Notes: generated by a model from the sequence alone, not told the origin. 64,000 nt of DNA from Nereida sp. MMG025 (GCF_021654165.1 NZ_JAKFZN010000003.1:124001-188000); one strand, 5' to 3'; positions 44,907 through 54,057 are shown, numbered from the stretch's first letter. Made by a program: numbers and translations.

Positions 44907-44919
44907 TGAGGCAAATTCA
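44907..44919. promoter_or_regulatory. Candidate MetR binding site
   Basis: TGAGGCAAATTCA matches the MetR consensus TGAA-N5-TTCA at seven of the eight defined positions (G instead of the fourth A). It lies between divergent metF and metR, about 50 bases from the metF ATG and 29 from the metR ATG, the expected place for MetR-type control of both. Confidence 0.55.
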
Positions 44920-44947
44920 TAAATCTCACCTTCATTATGAGGATTGC

Positions 44948-45853
44948 ATGCATATTGAGTTTCGCCACCTGCGCACCATCAAAGCCATCCACGAGGCAGG
45001 GGGGCTATCGGCGGCTGCGGATCGGCTGAACATCACCCAATCCGCGCTGTCCCATCAGATCAAAGGGCTGGAGGATCAGGCGCAGGTCGAATTGTTTGTG
45101 CGCCGGTCCAAACCGTTGAAACTGTCTGCGGCGGGGATGAAACTGTTGGCGCTGGCCGAACAGGTTTTGCCGCAAGTGGCGGCTTTGGAGGCCGAGTTTA
45201 CAGGGATCGAACAGGGCCGCGCGGGGCGGCTTCACATCGCGATCGAATGCCACGCCTGTTTCGAGTGGTTGTTTCCCGTCCTAGAGCAGTTTCGCAAGGC
45301 CTGGCCTGATGTGGACGTTGATATTTTGCCGGGGCTTGCCTTTGATGCCATGCCCGCCTTGCAAAAGGAGAAGGTGGATCTGGTCGTCTCAAGTGATCCC
45401 GAAGAGATGGCGGGCGTCGATTTCACGCCGCTGTTTGATTATGACGCGGTGTTTGTGGCGTCCAGCCAGCACCCCTTGGCGCAAAACCCCTATATCGAGG
45501 CGGCTGATTTTCGGGGTGAGACCCTGATTACCTATCCCGTAGAGCGCACGCGGCTGGATGTGTTCAGTCAGCTTTTGATCCCTGCCAAGGTCGAGCCTGC
45601 CCAAATCAGGCAGGTGGAATTGACGGCGGTGATCTTGTTGCTGGTCGCGTCCAACCGCGGTGTGGCGGTGTTGCCTGACTGGGTGGTGCGCGAGGTGAAA
45701 TATTCCTCGGATTATATCACACGTCCGCTGACGTCCGGTGGGATCACGCGCCGCCTTTATGCCGCCACGCGCAGTGACGAGACGACCAAGCCATATATGG
45801 CGCATTTGCTGAAGTTGGCGGGGATCGAAGCGGTTAAACTTCAGCGTCAATAA
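44948..45853 (+). CDS. metR: LysR-family regulator, MetR-like
   Basis: A 301-residue LysR-type regulator from the ATG at 44948. The N-terminal helix-turn-helix reads FRHLRTIKAIHEAGGLSAAA and RLNITQSALSHQIKGLE (about residues 5-45). The effector domain contains 'ECHACFEWLFPVLEQFR', the MetR-type homocysteine-sensing region, and ITYPVERTRLDVFSQLLIP. It lies divergent from metF with a candidate MetR box. Identification as MetR rests on sequence resemblance plus this placement. Its 3' end overlaps the convergent decarboxylase gene by 20 bases. Confidence 0.88.
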   Translation: MHIEFRHLRTIKAIHEAGGLSAAADRLNITQSALSHQIKGLEDQAQVELFVRRSKPLKLSAAGMKLLALAEQVLPQVAALEAEFTGIEQGRAGRLHIAIECHACFEWLFPVLEQFRKAWPDVDVDILPGLAFDAMPALQKEKVDLVVSSDPEEMAGVDFTPLFDYDAVFVASSQHPLAQNPYIEAADFRGETLITYPVERTRLDVFSQLLIPAKVEPAQIRQVELTAVILLLVASNRGVAVLPDWVVREVKYSSDYITRPLTSGGITRRLYAATRSDETTKPYMAHLLKLAGIEAVKLQRQ

Positions 45854-47234
45854 GCCGTTCAACGGCCGCAATCGCCGCGTGAATGGTGTCTGATGTGGTG
45901 CGGTGATTGACGATGGCCGCGCGCAGGCAGGTTTGCCCGTCCAGCGTGGTGGTTGAAAACACCACCTCGCCCGATATCTGCAAAGCGGCCGCGATCTGGG
46001 CGGCGTCCCCTTTTTTGGGCGTGAACACGCATAGGTTTGAGACCACGGGGGCGGCCAATGTCAGATGGGGCGAGGCGTCGACCAACGCCCCCATAAGGGC
46101 CGCTTGCTTGCAGTTGTCGGTGATGACCTGACCGATTTTGGCAGAGCCGTGGGTTTGCAAGGCGGTCCAGAGTTTGAGCGCACGAAATCCGCGGCTGAGC
46201 TCTGTGCCGTAGTCGGTGGGCCACCATGTGCCTGCGGCGAGCCCTTCGCGTTGTTGGGTCAGATATTCGGCGCGGTCGGCAAATGTTGCGCGGTGCACGG
46301 CGCTTGATCGCATCAGACAGGCCCCGCAATCATACTGCACGCCAAGCCATTTATGCGCATCAAGGGCGATGGAATTGGCCAGTTCCATCCCGTCCGACAG
46401 GTGCCGCCACGGGGCCTCGGCAAGGCGGCTCCAATACCCGAAGGCGGCATCGATGTGCAGCCATGTGCCGTGGGTTTGTGCCAGATCCGCAAGGGCGCGG
46501 AAGTCGTCATAGGTGCCTGTGTTGACGCTGCCGGCGGTGCCGACAATGGCCAGTGGGTGGATGCCGGCTGCGATGTCGCGGTCTATTTGGGCGGCGAGGG
46601 CTTGGGTGTCCATCGCCCCGTTTGTCAGGGCGACGGTTTGCACGCTATCGCTGCCGTGGCCCAGTACCTGCATGGCTTGGCGCATGCAGCTATGGGCGCC
46701 TTGGGCCACGTATACGCGCAAGGGGGGCAGCCCTGCGATGCCCGTTTCACGGATGCCCGCCCCAAAGGCCGCAACGCGCGCAGCACTCAGCGCATAGATG
46801 GTGGCCTGCGATGTGCCTGTGGTCAGAACGCCGCTTGCGTCCTGTGGCAGACCTGCGGTGGCGCAAAGCCAGCGGATGACCTCTTGTTCGATGCGGATGG
46901 CGCCGTGATCGCGCCCGCCGCAATTGCTGTTCATCGCGGCGGCGACCAGTTCAGCGGCCAGCCCCGTGGCCTGTCCTGTGCCGTGCACCCATCCAAAAAA
47001 CGCAGGGTGCGTGTTGCCTGTGGAGGTTGGCAGGATCGTATCGGTCAAATCCGTTAGCACGTCGCGCGGGCTATCGGTGATCGCGATTGCACGGTCGAAA
47101 TCATCTGGCACAGGCTGCCAGGGGCGGCTGCGCGCGTCTTGCACATGATCAATGCAGCGGTCCAACGTTGCGTGCAGGGATGCGCGAAATGCATCCCAAT
47201 CTTCGGGGTCCATACGATGACCTTCGCTGCTCAC
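45834..47234 (-). CDS. Group II PLP-dependent decarboxylase (aromatic-L-amino-acid type)
   Basis: A 466-residue decarboxylase of the glutamate/aromatic amino acid group. The PLP Lys is in SIALDAHKWLGVQYDCG (near residue 296), with HIDAAFGYWSRL upstream (the cofactor Asp and Ala) and 'GVLTTGTSQATIYAL' earlier. The start is GTG 47234, eight bases after AAGGAGG, which decides it over the ATG at 47213. The frame stays open for 800 bases beyond, opposite suhB, but that is antisense. Likely products are aromatic amines such as tyramine or tryptamine; the exact amino acid is not settled. It converges on metR with a 20-base overlap. Confidence 0.92.
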   Translation of the reverse strand: MSSEGHRMDPEDWDAFRASLHATLDRCIDHVQDARSRPWQPVPDDFDRAIAITDSPRDVLTDLTDTILPTSTGNTHPAFFGWVHGTGQATGLAAELVAAAMNSNCGGRDHGAIRIEQEVIRWLCATAGLPQDASGVLTTGTSQATIYALSAARVAAFGAGIRETGIAGLPPLRVYVAQGAHSCMRQAMQVLGHGSDSVQTVALTNGAMDTQALAAQIDRDIAAGIHPLAIVGTAGSVNTGTYDDFRALADLAQTHGTWLHIDAAFGYWSRLAEAPWRHLSDGMELANSIALDAHKWLGVQYDCGACLMRSSAVHRATFADRAEYLTQQREGLAAGTWWPTDYGTELSRGFRALKLWTALQTHGSAKIGQVITDNCKQAALMGALVDASPHLTLAAPVVSNLCVFTPKKGDAAQIAAALQISGEVVFSTTTLDGQTCLRAAIVNHRTTSDTIHAAIAAVERLIDAEV

Positions 47235-47306
47235 CTGTCTGCCTCCTTGCGTGATGGCGCGCGGCGTTCTATAGCCGCGCCTTGAACATCCTATAGGAGT
47301 CGCGCC

Positions 47307-48092
47307 ATGCAGGGCAGTGCAAATCTGAACGTCATGATCAAAACCGCCCGCAAAGCGGGACGTGGTCTGCTCAAGGACTTTGGAGAGGTCGAAAACCTGC
47401 AGGTGTCCACCAAAGGTGCGGGCGATTTTGTCAGCCGCGCGGATCTGCGGGCCGAAGAGGTGATCCGCGAAGAATTGCTGGACGCGCGTCCCACCTATGG
47501 GTTTCTTGGCGAAGAGGGTCAGGAGATCGAAGGCAAAGACCCGACGCGCCGCTGGATTGTTGATCCGCTGGATGGCACCACCAATTTTCTGCACGGCTTG
47601 CCCCATTGGGCGGTGTCGATTGCGCTGGAACACAAGGGCGAGATTGTTGCGGGTGTGGTCTATGACCCGTCCAAGGACGAATGTTTCTTTGCCGAGAAAG
47701 GCCAAGGGGCATGGGTCAATGAAAGCCGTTTGCGCGTGTCGGGGCGCAACCGGATGATCGAAAGCATCTTTGCGACGGGGCTGCCATTTGCGGGCCGCTC
47801 TGATCTGCCTGAAACACTTCAAGACCTTGCGCGTCTGCTGCCTGCATGTGCGGGTGTGCGTCGCTTCGGGGCTGCTGCGTTGGATTTGGCTTATGTGGCG
47901 GCGGGCCGTTATGACGGGTTCTGGGAACGCCGTTTGAATGCGTGGGATATGGCTGCGGGCCTGATCATCGTGCGCGAAGCAGGTGGCATGATCGAACCGA
48001 TTGTCAAAGATGGTGATGTGCTGACCGACGGCGAAGTGATTGCTGCAAACTCTGACATCTTTGATCAATTCGCCAAGGTTGTGCGCGGCTAG
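47307..48092 (+). CDS. suhB: Inositol-1-monophosphatase family protein
   Basis: A 261-residue Mg-dependent phosphatase. The metal site includes FLGEEGQEIEG (about residues 65-75) and WIVDPLDGTTNFLHGLP (about 82-98), and the C-terminal WDMAAGLIIVREAGG completes the signature of inositol monophosphatase/SuhB. Besides inositol phosphate hydrolysis, SuhB in enterobacteria assists ribosomal RNA transcription. Which role dominates here is unknown. It is divergent from the decarboxylase gene (72 bases) and converges on the GFA gene with 18 bases between. Confidence 0.93.
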   Translation: MQGSANLNVMIKTARKAGRGLLKDFGEVENLQVSTKGAGDFVSRADLRAEEVIREELLDARPTYGFLGEEGQEIEGKDPTRRWIVDPLDGTTNFLHGLPHWAVSIALEHKGEIVAGVVYDPSKDECFFAEKGQGAWVNESRLRVSGRNRMIESIFATGLPFAGRSDLPETLQDLARLLPACAGVRRFGAAALDLAYVAAGRYDGFWERRLNAWDMAAGLIIVREAGGMIEPIVKDGDVLTDGEVIAANSDIFDQFAKVVRG

Positions 48093-48110
48093 CGCAGACC
48101 TTTGACGGTG

Positions 48111-48497
48111 TCAGCGATCTGACGGGTGATTGACGCCATCGTGCCACGGCACGGGGTCAATCTCTCGCGGGTTTACCCCTTCAAGCGCGCCGACGTTGAC
48201 GCCGTATTCGTGGGGGTTCGAGCGGCGTTGGTGGTGCATGTAAATTCCGCAAGTCTTGCAAAAATAGTGTTTCGCGGTCTGGGTGTTGAAGCTGTAGCAG
48301 CTCAGGTTGTCGCGCCCTTTTACGACCTCAAGATCTGCCAAAAGGACCGATGCCACCATCGCCCCGCGCCGCCTGCAAAAAGAACAATCGCAGCGGCGTG
48401 CATCGCTGAGTGGTGTTGTCAGGGTGACACGCAAGGCGACAGCGCCGCAATGGCAGGTCAGCGTATGATCTTTCAGAACTTGGGATGTGATACTCAT
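48111..48497 (-). CDS. GFA-family zinc protein (CENP-V/Gfa fold)
   Basis: A 128-residue small zinc protein with the GFA Cys pattern: CHCG (Cys15 and Cys17), CDCSFCRRRG (about residues 36-45) and YFCKTCGIYMHH (about 78-89). These are the ligands of the two zinc sites in the family that includes glutathione-dependent formaldehyde-activating enzyme. Most members have no proven activity, and no formaldehyde genes are nearby. Its ATG overlaps the stop of the rhomboid gene by four bases, so the two are translationally coupled. Confidence 0.88.
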   Translation of the reverse strand: MSITSQVLKDHTLTCHCGAVALRVTLTTPLSDARRCDCSFCRRRGAMVASVLLADLEVVKGRDNLSCYSFNTQTAKHYFCKTCGIYMHHQRRSNPHEYGVNVGALEGVNPREIDPVPWHDGVNHPSDR

Positions 48498-49237
48498 TTA
48501 CGGCGCACCGTTGGCACATTGGTGCGGGCAAAGCGGTATGTTGCTTCGGGGTGGGGGGGGTGCATATCGGTCCGCTGCCAAAAAGCGATGCCGCCACGGC
48601 GCAAGAAGTGGGGGATGGTGAAGATCAGCCCGATCACAAAGCCGCCCGCGTGGGCCCAATAGGCCACGCCGCCTCCTGTGGTGGGCGTGGAAAACCCGCC
48701 CAAAAGCTGCATGCCAAACCAAAGACCCAACATGATCCAGGCGGGGATCGGGAAAATTTTGAAAATCACGACAAGGATCAGCAGAATGTCCACGCGCGCC
48801 TTGGGAAACAGCAAAAGATATCCGCCCATGACACCCGCAATCGCGCCCGAAGCCCCCACGGTGGGCACCCCGCTGCTTGGGTCTGAGATCAGATGGGCCG
48901 CCCCCGCAGCCAACCCGCTGGCCAGATAGAAGATGGTAAATCCCAGATGGCCGAATTCGTCTTCCATATTGTCGCCAAATATCCATAAAAACAGCATGTT
49001 GCCTGCCAGATGCATGATCCCGCCGTGCAGAAACATCGAGGTGACAAGGGTATAGCTTTGCTCGCCTGCGCTGACACGACCCGGGATCATCGCCCAGTCG
49101 CCAAAAAAGGACGAGATCGCGCGCGCATCCGACAGCAACGGCCAGTACATGATGAACACCCCGATGTTCAGGGCGATCAGCGTATAGGTCACATAAGGAA
49201 TGCGCCCCGAGGGGTTATGGTCACGAATAGGAAACAT
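48494..49237 (-). CDS. Rhomboid-family intramembrane serine protease
   Basis: A 247-residue membrane protease with six to seven hydrophobic segments. HGGIMHLAGN (residues 71-80) supplies the His/Asn of the oxyanion site, the nucleophile Ser130 lies in GASGAIAG, and the catalytic His196 is in WAHAGGF. All key residues are present, so it is probably active. The ATG at 49237 gives the common roseobacterial N-terminus MFPIRDHNPSGR. That ATG lies inside the arm of a 9-bp hairpin and has no clear ribosome site; a TTG at 49273 is the alternative. Substrates are unknown. Confidence 0.9.
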   Translation of the reverse strand: MFPIRDHNPSGRIPYVTYTLIALNIGVFIMYWPLLSDARAISSFFGDWAMIPGRVSAGEQSYTLVTSMFLHGGIMHLAGNMLFLWIFGDNMEDEFGHLGFTIFYLASGLAAGAAHLISDPSSGVPTVGASGAIAGVMGGYLLLFPKARVDILLILVVIFKIFPIPAWIMLGLWFGMQLLGGFSTPTTGGGVAYWAHAGGFVIGLIFTIPHFLRRGGIAFWQRTDMHPPHPEATYRFARTNVPTVRRK

Positions 49238-49260
49238 GGGGGCGACTGTTGCGCCCCCAT
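49236..49260 (-). other. Hairpin after putA overlapping the rhomboid start codon
   Basis: Arms ATGGGGGCG (49236-49244) and CGCCCCCAT (49252-49260) pair over 9 bp with a 7-base loop. It lies about 20 bases past the putA stop on the same strand. The first two bases of the rhomboid ATG are inside the stem, so the hairpin could limit translation as well as weaken readthrough from putA. Confidence 0.65.
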
Positions 49261-49279
49261 GCGGTGCCGTCAAGCGGCG

Positions 49280-52200
49280 TTATTCGGCGGCGATTGCTGC
49301 TTGGCCCACTTCGGCAAGCAAGGCCGCATTGCCGCCTGATGCGGTTGTGTCCACACAGATATGGGTTTCCCACATCACGCGCATCAGGTCGGGGGCGGTG
49401 GTGATGAGCGGAATGATCGCACCGTCACGCGCGGCCAGTGCCTTGGCATAGCTGCGGGCCTGCGCCGCATCGCCCCAAAAGATCACACCGGAAATGCCTG
49501 TCAGTGCACTGAGGGTTGCCGGGGCGATTGTGCCCGTTGCGGCCACGGCTGTGCCGCCAAGGGCCGCAACCGCGTTGACCTGCCGCGTGGTCACTTCGGC
49601 GGATGGGCCAAGGCACAAAAGGGGCGCTTTGGGTGCAAGGCTGATCTGATTGCTTTCACCTGTGGGGCCGGGCAAGCCAAAGCTGCGCGACATCGGGTGC
49701 GCGGGTTTGGCGGCGGCACTGGTGATGGCCGCGGCAAGTTCGTCAGCGTGCATCGGGCTGTCCCATTGCGCGTCAAACCGCACAGGCGCGCGGTAATGAA
49801 AACGGCTCAGGTAATGCGGCCCGCCTGCTTTGGGGCCCGTGCCAGACAGCCCGTGACCGCCAAACGGCTGGCTGCCGACAATCGCGCCGATCTGATTGCG
49901 GTTCACGTAGATATTGCCAGCCTTGATGCGGTCCGACACCTCTTGCACGCGGGTGTCGATGCGGGTGTGCAACCCGAACGTCAGCCCGTAGCCTGTCGCA
50001 TTGATGGCATCGACCACCCTGTTGAGCTCGCGGGATTTGAATTTGGCGATATGCAAAACAGGGCCAAAGATTTCGCGTGTCATCTCGGCAATGCCTGCCA
50101 CCTCGATCAGGGTAGGGGCGACGAAGGTATCCTCCAGCGGTGCAGGTGTCTGGTGCAGGATTTTGCCATCATTGCCAGCGGCGTTGATATAGGCCTGAAT
50201 GCTGCTTTGGGCGTCGCGATCAATCACGGGGCCCACATCTGTGGCCGCATCCCATGGATCGCCCACAACCAGTGCATCCATCGCGCCTTTCAGCATCGTC
50301 AGGAACCGGTCATAGACGTCTTCTTGCACATAAAGGCACCTAAGGGCCGAACATCGCTGGCCTGCGGATTGGAAAGCAGATTGCACAATATCGCGGATGG
50401 CTTGTTCGGGCAGGGCGGTGCTGTCCACGATCATCGCGTTCAGCCCGCCTGTTTCTGCAATCAACGGCGCGCCGGGCGTCATATGATTGGCCATCGCGCG
50501 GTTGATACTTTGGGCTGTGGCGGTGGAGCCTGTAAAACACACCCCGTCGATACCTGCATGGCGTGTCAACGCAGCCCCGACCGTGCCACCACCGATGACC
50601 AGTTGCAACGCATCGTCGGGCACGCCTGCGCGGTGCATCAAGCTGACGGCAAGCTGCGCAATACGCGGCGTCTGGGGGGCGGGTTTGGCGATGACGGCGT
50701 TACCACAGGCCAAGGCCGCCGCGATCTGGCCCGAAAAAATAGCCAGCGGAAAGTTCCACGGCGAGATACAGGCAAACGTGCCAAGGGGGGCCTCTTGGGG
50801 GATATTTGCAGCGTAATACCGCAAGAAATCAACGGCTTCACGTAATTCTGCAATCGCGTCGAGTGGTGTCTTTTTGGCCTCTTTGGTCAAAAGGGCAAAA
50901 ATCTCGCCGTAGTGATCTTCGTAAAGATCAGCCGCCTTGTTCAACACCTGCGCACGGTTTGTCGCGTGCCATGGCGCGGCGCGCGAGACGGCGGCATTGA
51001 GCTGTTGTTCATCCGCGTCGGACACGGGCGGCAGGGGCGTTGTGCGATGCGCGGTGCGTGCTGCATCAAGCGTTTTGAACATCGCGCGGTCCATCAGCGA
51101 AAACCCTTTGGAGTTCACGCGTTCAGGCTGGAACAGATCAGGCCCTTTGGTCAGATCCAGCGGTGCGTGCGCCTCAAACGGGTCGGCGGCCACCACGTCT
51201 GCGGGCACATCCTCATCAACGATCTGGTTTACAAAGCTGGAATTTGCGCCGTTTTCCAGCAAACGTCGCACCAGATATGCCAGCAAATCGCGGTGGGTGC
51301 CGACAGGGGCGTAGATGCGGCAGCGCGTCCCGTTGGCCTGAAGCACGCGGTCATGCAGCGCCTCGCCCATGCCATGAAGCCTTTGAAATTCGTAAAGCGC
51401 GGGATCAGCCGCCAGATGCAAAATCGCCGCGACCGTATGGGCGTTATGGGTGGCAAACTGCGGATAGATGCGATCGGTCATCGCCAGAAGTTTGCGGGCG
51501 TTGGCGATATAGCTGATGTCGGTCGCTGTTTTGGCTGTAAAGACAGGGAAGTGATCAAGCCCTTCGGCTTGGGCCAGCTTCACTTCGGTGTCCCAATAGG
51601 CGCCTTTGACCAGCCGCACCATAATGCGGCGATCCTGCGCCTCGGCCAGTGCATAAAGCCAGTCGATCACATGGCCAGCACGTGGGCCATAGGCCTGCAC
51701 AACCACGCCAAAGCCATCCCATCCCGCAAGGCTTTGATCGGGCAGAACGGCTGCAATCACATCCAATGACAAGGCAAGGCGGTCTTGCTCTTCGGCATCG
51801 ATATTCAGCCCGATCCCTGCGGCTTTGGCGGCTTGCGCCAGCTCCAACACGCGCGCTGGCAGTTCTGCCAGAACGCGGGTGCGTTGGGTTTCTTCATAGC
51901 GTGGGTGCAGCGCGCTGAGTTTGATCGAAATGCCAGGGTTGTCGCGCATGTCACCATGTTTGGCGGCGGCTGCAATCGCCTGAATGGCATCGCGGTAGGC
52001 GCGGAAATACGTATCCGCATCCGCCTGCGTCATCGCCGCTTCGCCAAGCATATCATAGGAACAGGTATATCCTTGGGCCTCGCGCTTTTGGGCGCGTTTC
52101 ATGGCCGCTTTGATGTCTTGGCCCAAGACAAACTGCTGGCCCATCTCGCGCATTGCGCGGGCCACAGCGGTGCGAATGACAGGTTCGCCCAAGCGTTTGA

Positions 52201-52630
52201 CCATACGACGCAGGGTGATCGCAACGCCGCCGCGATCATCCAGCACACGGCCCGTCAGCATAAGCCCCCACGTCGACGCATTCACCAAAGACGAGGCCGA
52301 TTGCCCCAAATGCGCCCCCCAATCGGACGGGGCAATCTTGTCAGCGATCAACGCATCAATCGTGGCATCGTCAGGCACCCGCAGCAGGGCTTCTGCCAGG
52401 CACATCAGGGCCACGCCTTCGTCGGTTGAAAGGCCGTATTCGGCCAGAAAAACCTCCATCAATCCCGGCTCGTCCCCGTCGCGGATGCTTTGCACCAAGG
52501 CGGCACCCTTAGCCGCAATAATGCGTCTGTCGTCTTGGGTCAGCTGTGCTGCATGGCGCAGGGTTTCAACCATATGTGCCTCTTGGGGCATCTCGCTTGC
52601 AGATGGGATCGGGGGCAGATGTTGGGTCAT
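49280..52630 (-). CDS. putA: Bifunctional proline dehydrogenase / pyrroline-5-carboxylate dehydrogenase
   Basis: A 1116-residue enzyme converting proline to glutamate in two channelled steps. The N-terminal FAD proline dehydrogenase barrel (about residues 80-450) shows VQAYGPRAGHVIDWLYALAE and MVRLVKGAYWDTEVKLAQ. The aldehyde dehydrogenase half has IAETGGLNAMIVDSTALPEQ and the catalytic Cys in SAFQSAGQRCSALR (near 758). A shorter C-terminal domain (from about 1010) ends 'AEVGQAAIAAE'. No ribbon-helix-helix DNA-binding domain precedes it, so repression must come from another protein. The start is ATG 52630 after an AGAGGAG site. It is divergent from the PutR-type regulator. Confidence 0.96.
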   Translation of the reverse strand: MTQHLPPIPSASEMPQEAHMVETLRHAAQLTQDDRRIIAAKGAALVQSIRDGDEPGLMEVFLAEYGLSTDEGVALMCLAEALLRVPDDATIDALIADKIAPSDWGAHLGQSASSLVNASTWGLMLTGRVLDDRGGVAITLRRMVKRLGEPVIRTAVARAMREMGQQFVLGQDIKAAMKRAQKREAQGYTCSYDMLGEAAMTQADADTYFRAYRDAIQAIAAAAKHGDMRDNPGISIKLSALHPRYEETQRTRVLAELPARVLELAQAAKAAGIGLNIDAEEQDRLALSLDVIAAVLPDQSLAGWDGFGVVVQAYGPRAGHVIDWLYALAEAQDRRIMVRLVKGAYWDTEVKLAQAEGLDHFPVFTAKTATDISYIANARKLLAMTDRIYPQFATHNAHTVAAILHLAADPALYEFQRLHGMGEALHDRVLQANGTRCRIYAPVGTHRDLLAYLVRRLLENGANSSFVNQIVDEDVPADVVAADPFEAHAPLDLTKGPDLFQPERVNSKGFSLMDRAMFKTLDAARTAHRTTPLPPVSDADEQQLNAAVSRAAPWHATNRAQVLNKAADLYEDHYGEIFALLTKEAKKTPLDAIAELREAVDFLRYYAANIPQEAPLGTFACISPWNFPLAIFSGQIAAALACGNAVIAKPAPQTPRIAQLAVSLMHRAGVPDDALQLVIGGGTVGAALTRHAGIDGVCFTGSTATAQSINRAMANHMTPGAPLIAETGGLNAMIVDSTALPEQAIRDIVQSAFQSAGQRCSALRCLYVQEDVYDRFLTMLKGAMDALVVGDPWDAATDVGPVIDRDAQSSIQAYINAAGNDGKILHQTPAPLEDTFVAPTLIEVAGIAEMTREIFGPVLHIAKFKSRELNRVVDAINATGYGLTFGLHTRIDTRVQEVSDRIKAGNIYVNRNQIGAIVGSQPFGGHGLSGTGPKAGGPHYLSRFHYRAPVRFDAQWDSPMHADELAAAITSAAAKPAHPMSRSFGLPGPTGESNQISLAPKAPLLCLGPSAEVTTRQVNAVAALGGTAVAATGTIAPATLSALTGISGVIFWGDAAQARSYAKALAARDGAIIPLITTAPDLMRVMWETHICVDTTASGGNAALLAEVGQAAIAAE

Positions 52631-52681
52631 GGCGCGGTCTCCTCTTTGCCCAGTATAGATCGCGCATGCAGGGAAAACGTC

Positions 52682-52702
52682 TTGCAATTATTGATATAGC
52701 AG
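52682..52702. promoter_or_regulatory. AT-rich imperfect dyad between putA and putR
   Basis: TTGC (52682-52685) and GCAG (52699-52702) flank an AT-rich centre in the 108-base divergent gap, a shape typical of Lrp/AsnC sites. It is the best visible candidate for a PutR operator; the match is weak. Confidence 0.3.
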
Positions 52703-52738
52703 TCAAATGTCGCGTAATGCGGCGTGTCGGAGGCTAAA

Positions 52739-53209
52739 ATGCGTTATGATGATTTGGATGGTTTTGATCAGAAAATTCTAAAAACGGTCAGCATGATGGG
52801 GCGAATCTCGGTCACGGATCTGGCGGACCGGATTGGCCTGTCCAAATCGCCCACCCAGACCCGTTTGAAGCGACTGGAAGAGCAGGGCTACATCACAGGC
52901 TACCGCGCTTTGATTGATCCCATCAGGTTGGGCCTTGATCATGTGGCCTTCGTCGAGGTCAAATTATCCGACACCCGAGAGGGGGCGCTGGAGGCGTTTA
53001 ACGCAGCGGTTCGTGACGTGCCCGAGATTGAGGAATGTCACCTGATTGCGGGGTCGTTCGACTATCTTCTTAAGGTGCGCACAGGAGATATGAATGCCTA
53101 CCGCCGCGTGCTGGCCGAACAGATTTCGCCCTTGCCGAATGTGGCCCATACCTCAACCTATGTGGCGATGCAGTCGATCAAGGATGATGGCGTGAACACG
53201 GTTTTATAG
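52739..53209 (+). CDS. putR: Lrp/AsnC-family regulator of proline use
   Basis: A 156-residue Lrp/AsnC regulator from the ATG at 52739, preceded by CGGAGG. The helix-turn-helix lies at about residues 7-50 (LADRIGLSKSPTQTRLKRLE) and the RAM ligand domain follows ('EIEECHLIAGSFDYLLKVRT'). It is divergent from putA, the arrangement of PutR in Rhodobacter and Agrobacterium, where the regulator activates putA when proline is present. The name rests on that synteny and the family match. The next gene begins 46 bases after its stop. Confidence 0.9.
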   Translation: MRYDDLDGFDQKILKTVSMMGRISVTDLADRIGLSKSPTQTRLKRLEEQGYITGYRALIDPIRLGLDHVAFVEVKLSDTREGALEAFNAAVRDVPEIEECHLIAGSFDYLLKVRTGDMNAYRRVLAEQISPLPNVAHTSTYVAMQSIKDDGVNTVL

Positions 53210-53255
53210 GTCGTAACGCTTGACCTTTGGGGGATCGCAAACACCTTCAAAGGGC

Positions 53256-53798
53256 ATGAAACATCTTGCCCTATCGCTTTGCCTGTTGGCGACACCCGTA
53301 ATTGCCGAAACCTGTCCACCTGCACCTGACACATCCGATGTGCGGGCGTCGCTTATGGCGCAGTTGCGTCTGGCCCCTGATGAAGGCCGCGCCCGCGCGT
53401 TGAGCAATCAGTTGTGGGAACAATGGCTCAAAGCGCCAGATGCCAAGGCCCAAAGCCTGTTGGACCGTGCGATGGCCCGCCGCGAAAGTTTCGACTACGC
53501 CCAGGCCGAAGATGTTCTGGATGATCTGGTGGCCTATTGCCCCGCCTACTCCGAAGGGTGGAACCAACGCGCTTTTGTGCGGTTCTTGCGGCAAAACTTC
53601 GATGGCAGCGTCGCAGATATTGACCGCGCTTTGGCCATCACGCCCGAACATTTGGGCGCGATGACGGGCAAAGTGCTGGCGCTGATCCATCTGGGGCGTA
53701 ACGACGAAGCACAGGTCGTTTTGCGACAGGCCCTTCGGCTTAATCCGTGGCTGTCTGAACGCGCCCTTTTGACCGAACCACTGGGCACCGAACTTTAG
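53256..53798 (+). CDS. Exported TPR-repeat protein
   Basis: A 180-residue protein with a signal peptide (MKHLALSLCLLATPVIAET, cleavage after VIA). The mature part contains TPR-like helical repeats: 'AEDVLDDLVAYCPAYSEGWNQRAF', DGSVADIDRALAITPEHLGA and DEAQVVLRQALRLNPWLSER. The start at 53256 follows AAAGGG. It is probably a periplasmic scaffold or assembly protein. No partner is obvious; it lies between putR and tRNA-Leu. Confidence 0.82.
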   Translation: MKHLALSLCLLATPVIAETCPPAPDTSDVRASLMAQLRLAPDEGRARALSNQLWEQWLKAPDAKAQSLLDRAMARRESFDYAQAEDVLDDLVAYCPAYSEGWNQRAFVRFLRQNFDGSVADIDRALAITPEHLGAMTGKVLALIHLGRNDEAQVVLRQALRLNPWLSERALLTEPLGTEL

Positions 53799-53853
53799 CT
53801 TTACCTCGCCGCCGCGCTGGCTATGGTGCGCGCACCGCACGAATTGTGCGCGA

Positions 53854-53940
53854 GCCTGCGTGGTGGAATGGTAGACACAGGGGACTTAAAATCCCTAGGC
53901 TTAATAGGCCGTGCCGGTTCGAGTCCGGCCGCAGGTACCA
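53854..53940 (+). tRNA. tRNA-Leu (UAA)
   Basis: An 87-base tRNA with a long variable arm (class II), anticodon loop CTTAAAA giving UAA, a T-loop GGTTCGAGTCC and encoded CCA (53938-53940). The acceptor stem has a G1-U72 wobble pair (GCCTGCG against CGCAGGT). It is followed after 117 bases by a DUF2235 gene. I saw no second copy of its 3' end in the window that would mark an attachment site. Confidence 0.96.
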
Positions 53941-54057
53941 TCAAACAATCCCCCTTATAGACGCCAAAAGACTTGGCGAATCCATCAAACACCGCGTTTA
54001 CTGTGGGTCACTGGCATATTTCGGCCAGAGACCGTTTTTTGTATTTCAGGAATTTTT

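Noticed and set aside
47235-48068. The decarboxylase frame stays open for another 278 codons upstream
   Set aside because: It is antisense to suhB, and a GTG with a perfect AAGGAGG site at 47234 fixes the real start.
53854-53940. tRNA-Leu as an integration site for a mobile island
   Set aside because: No integrase and no second copy of the tRNA 3' end seen in the 10 kb downstream, which holds housekeeping genes such as metG.
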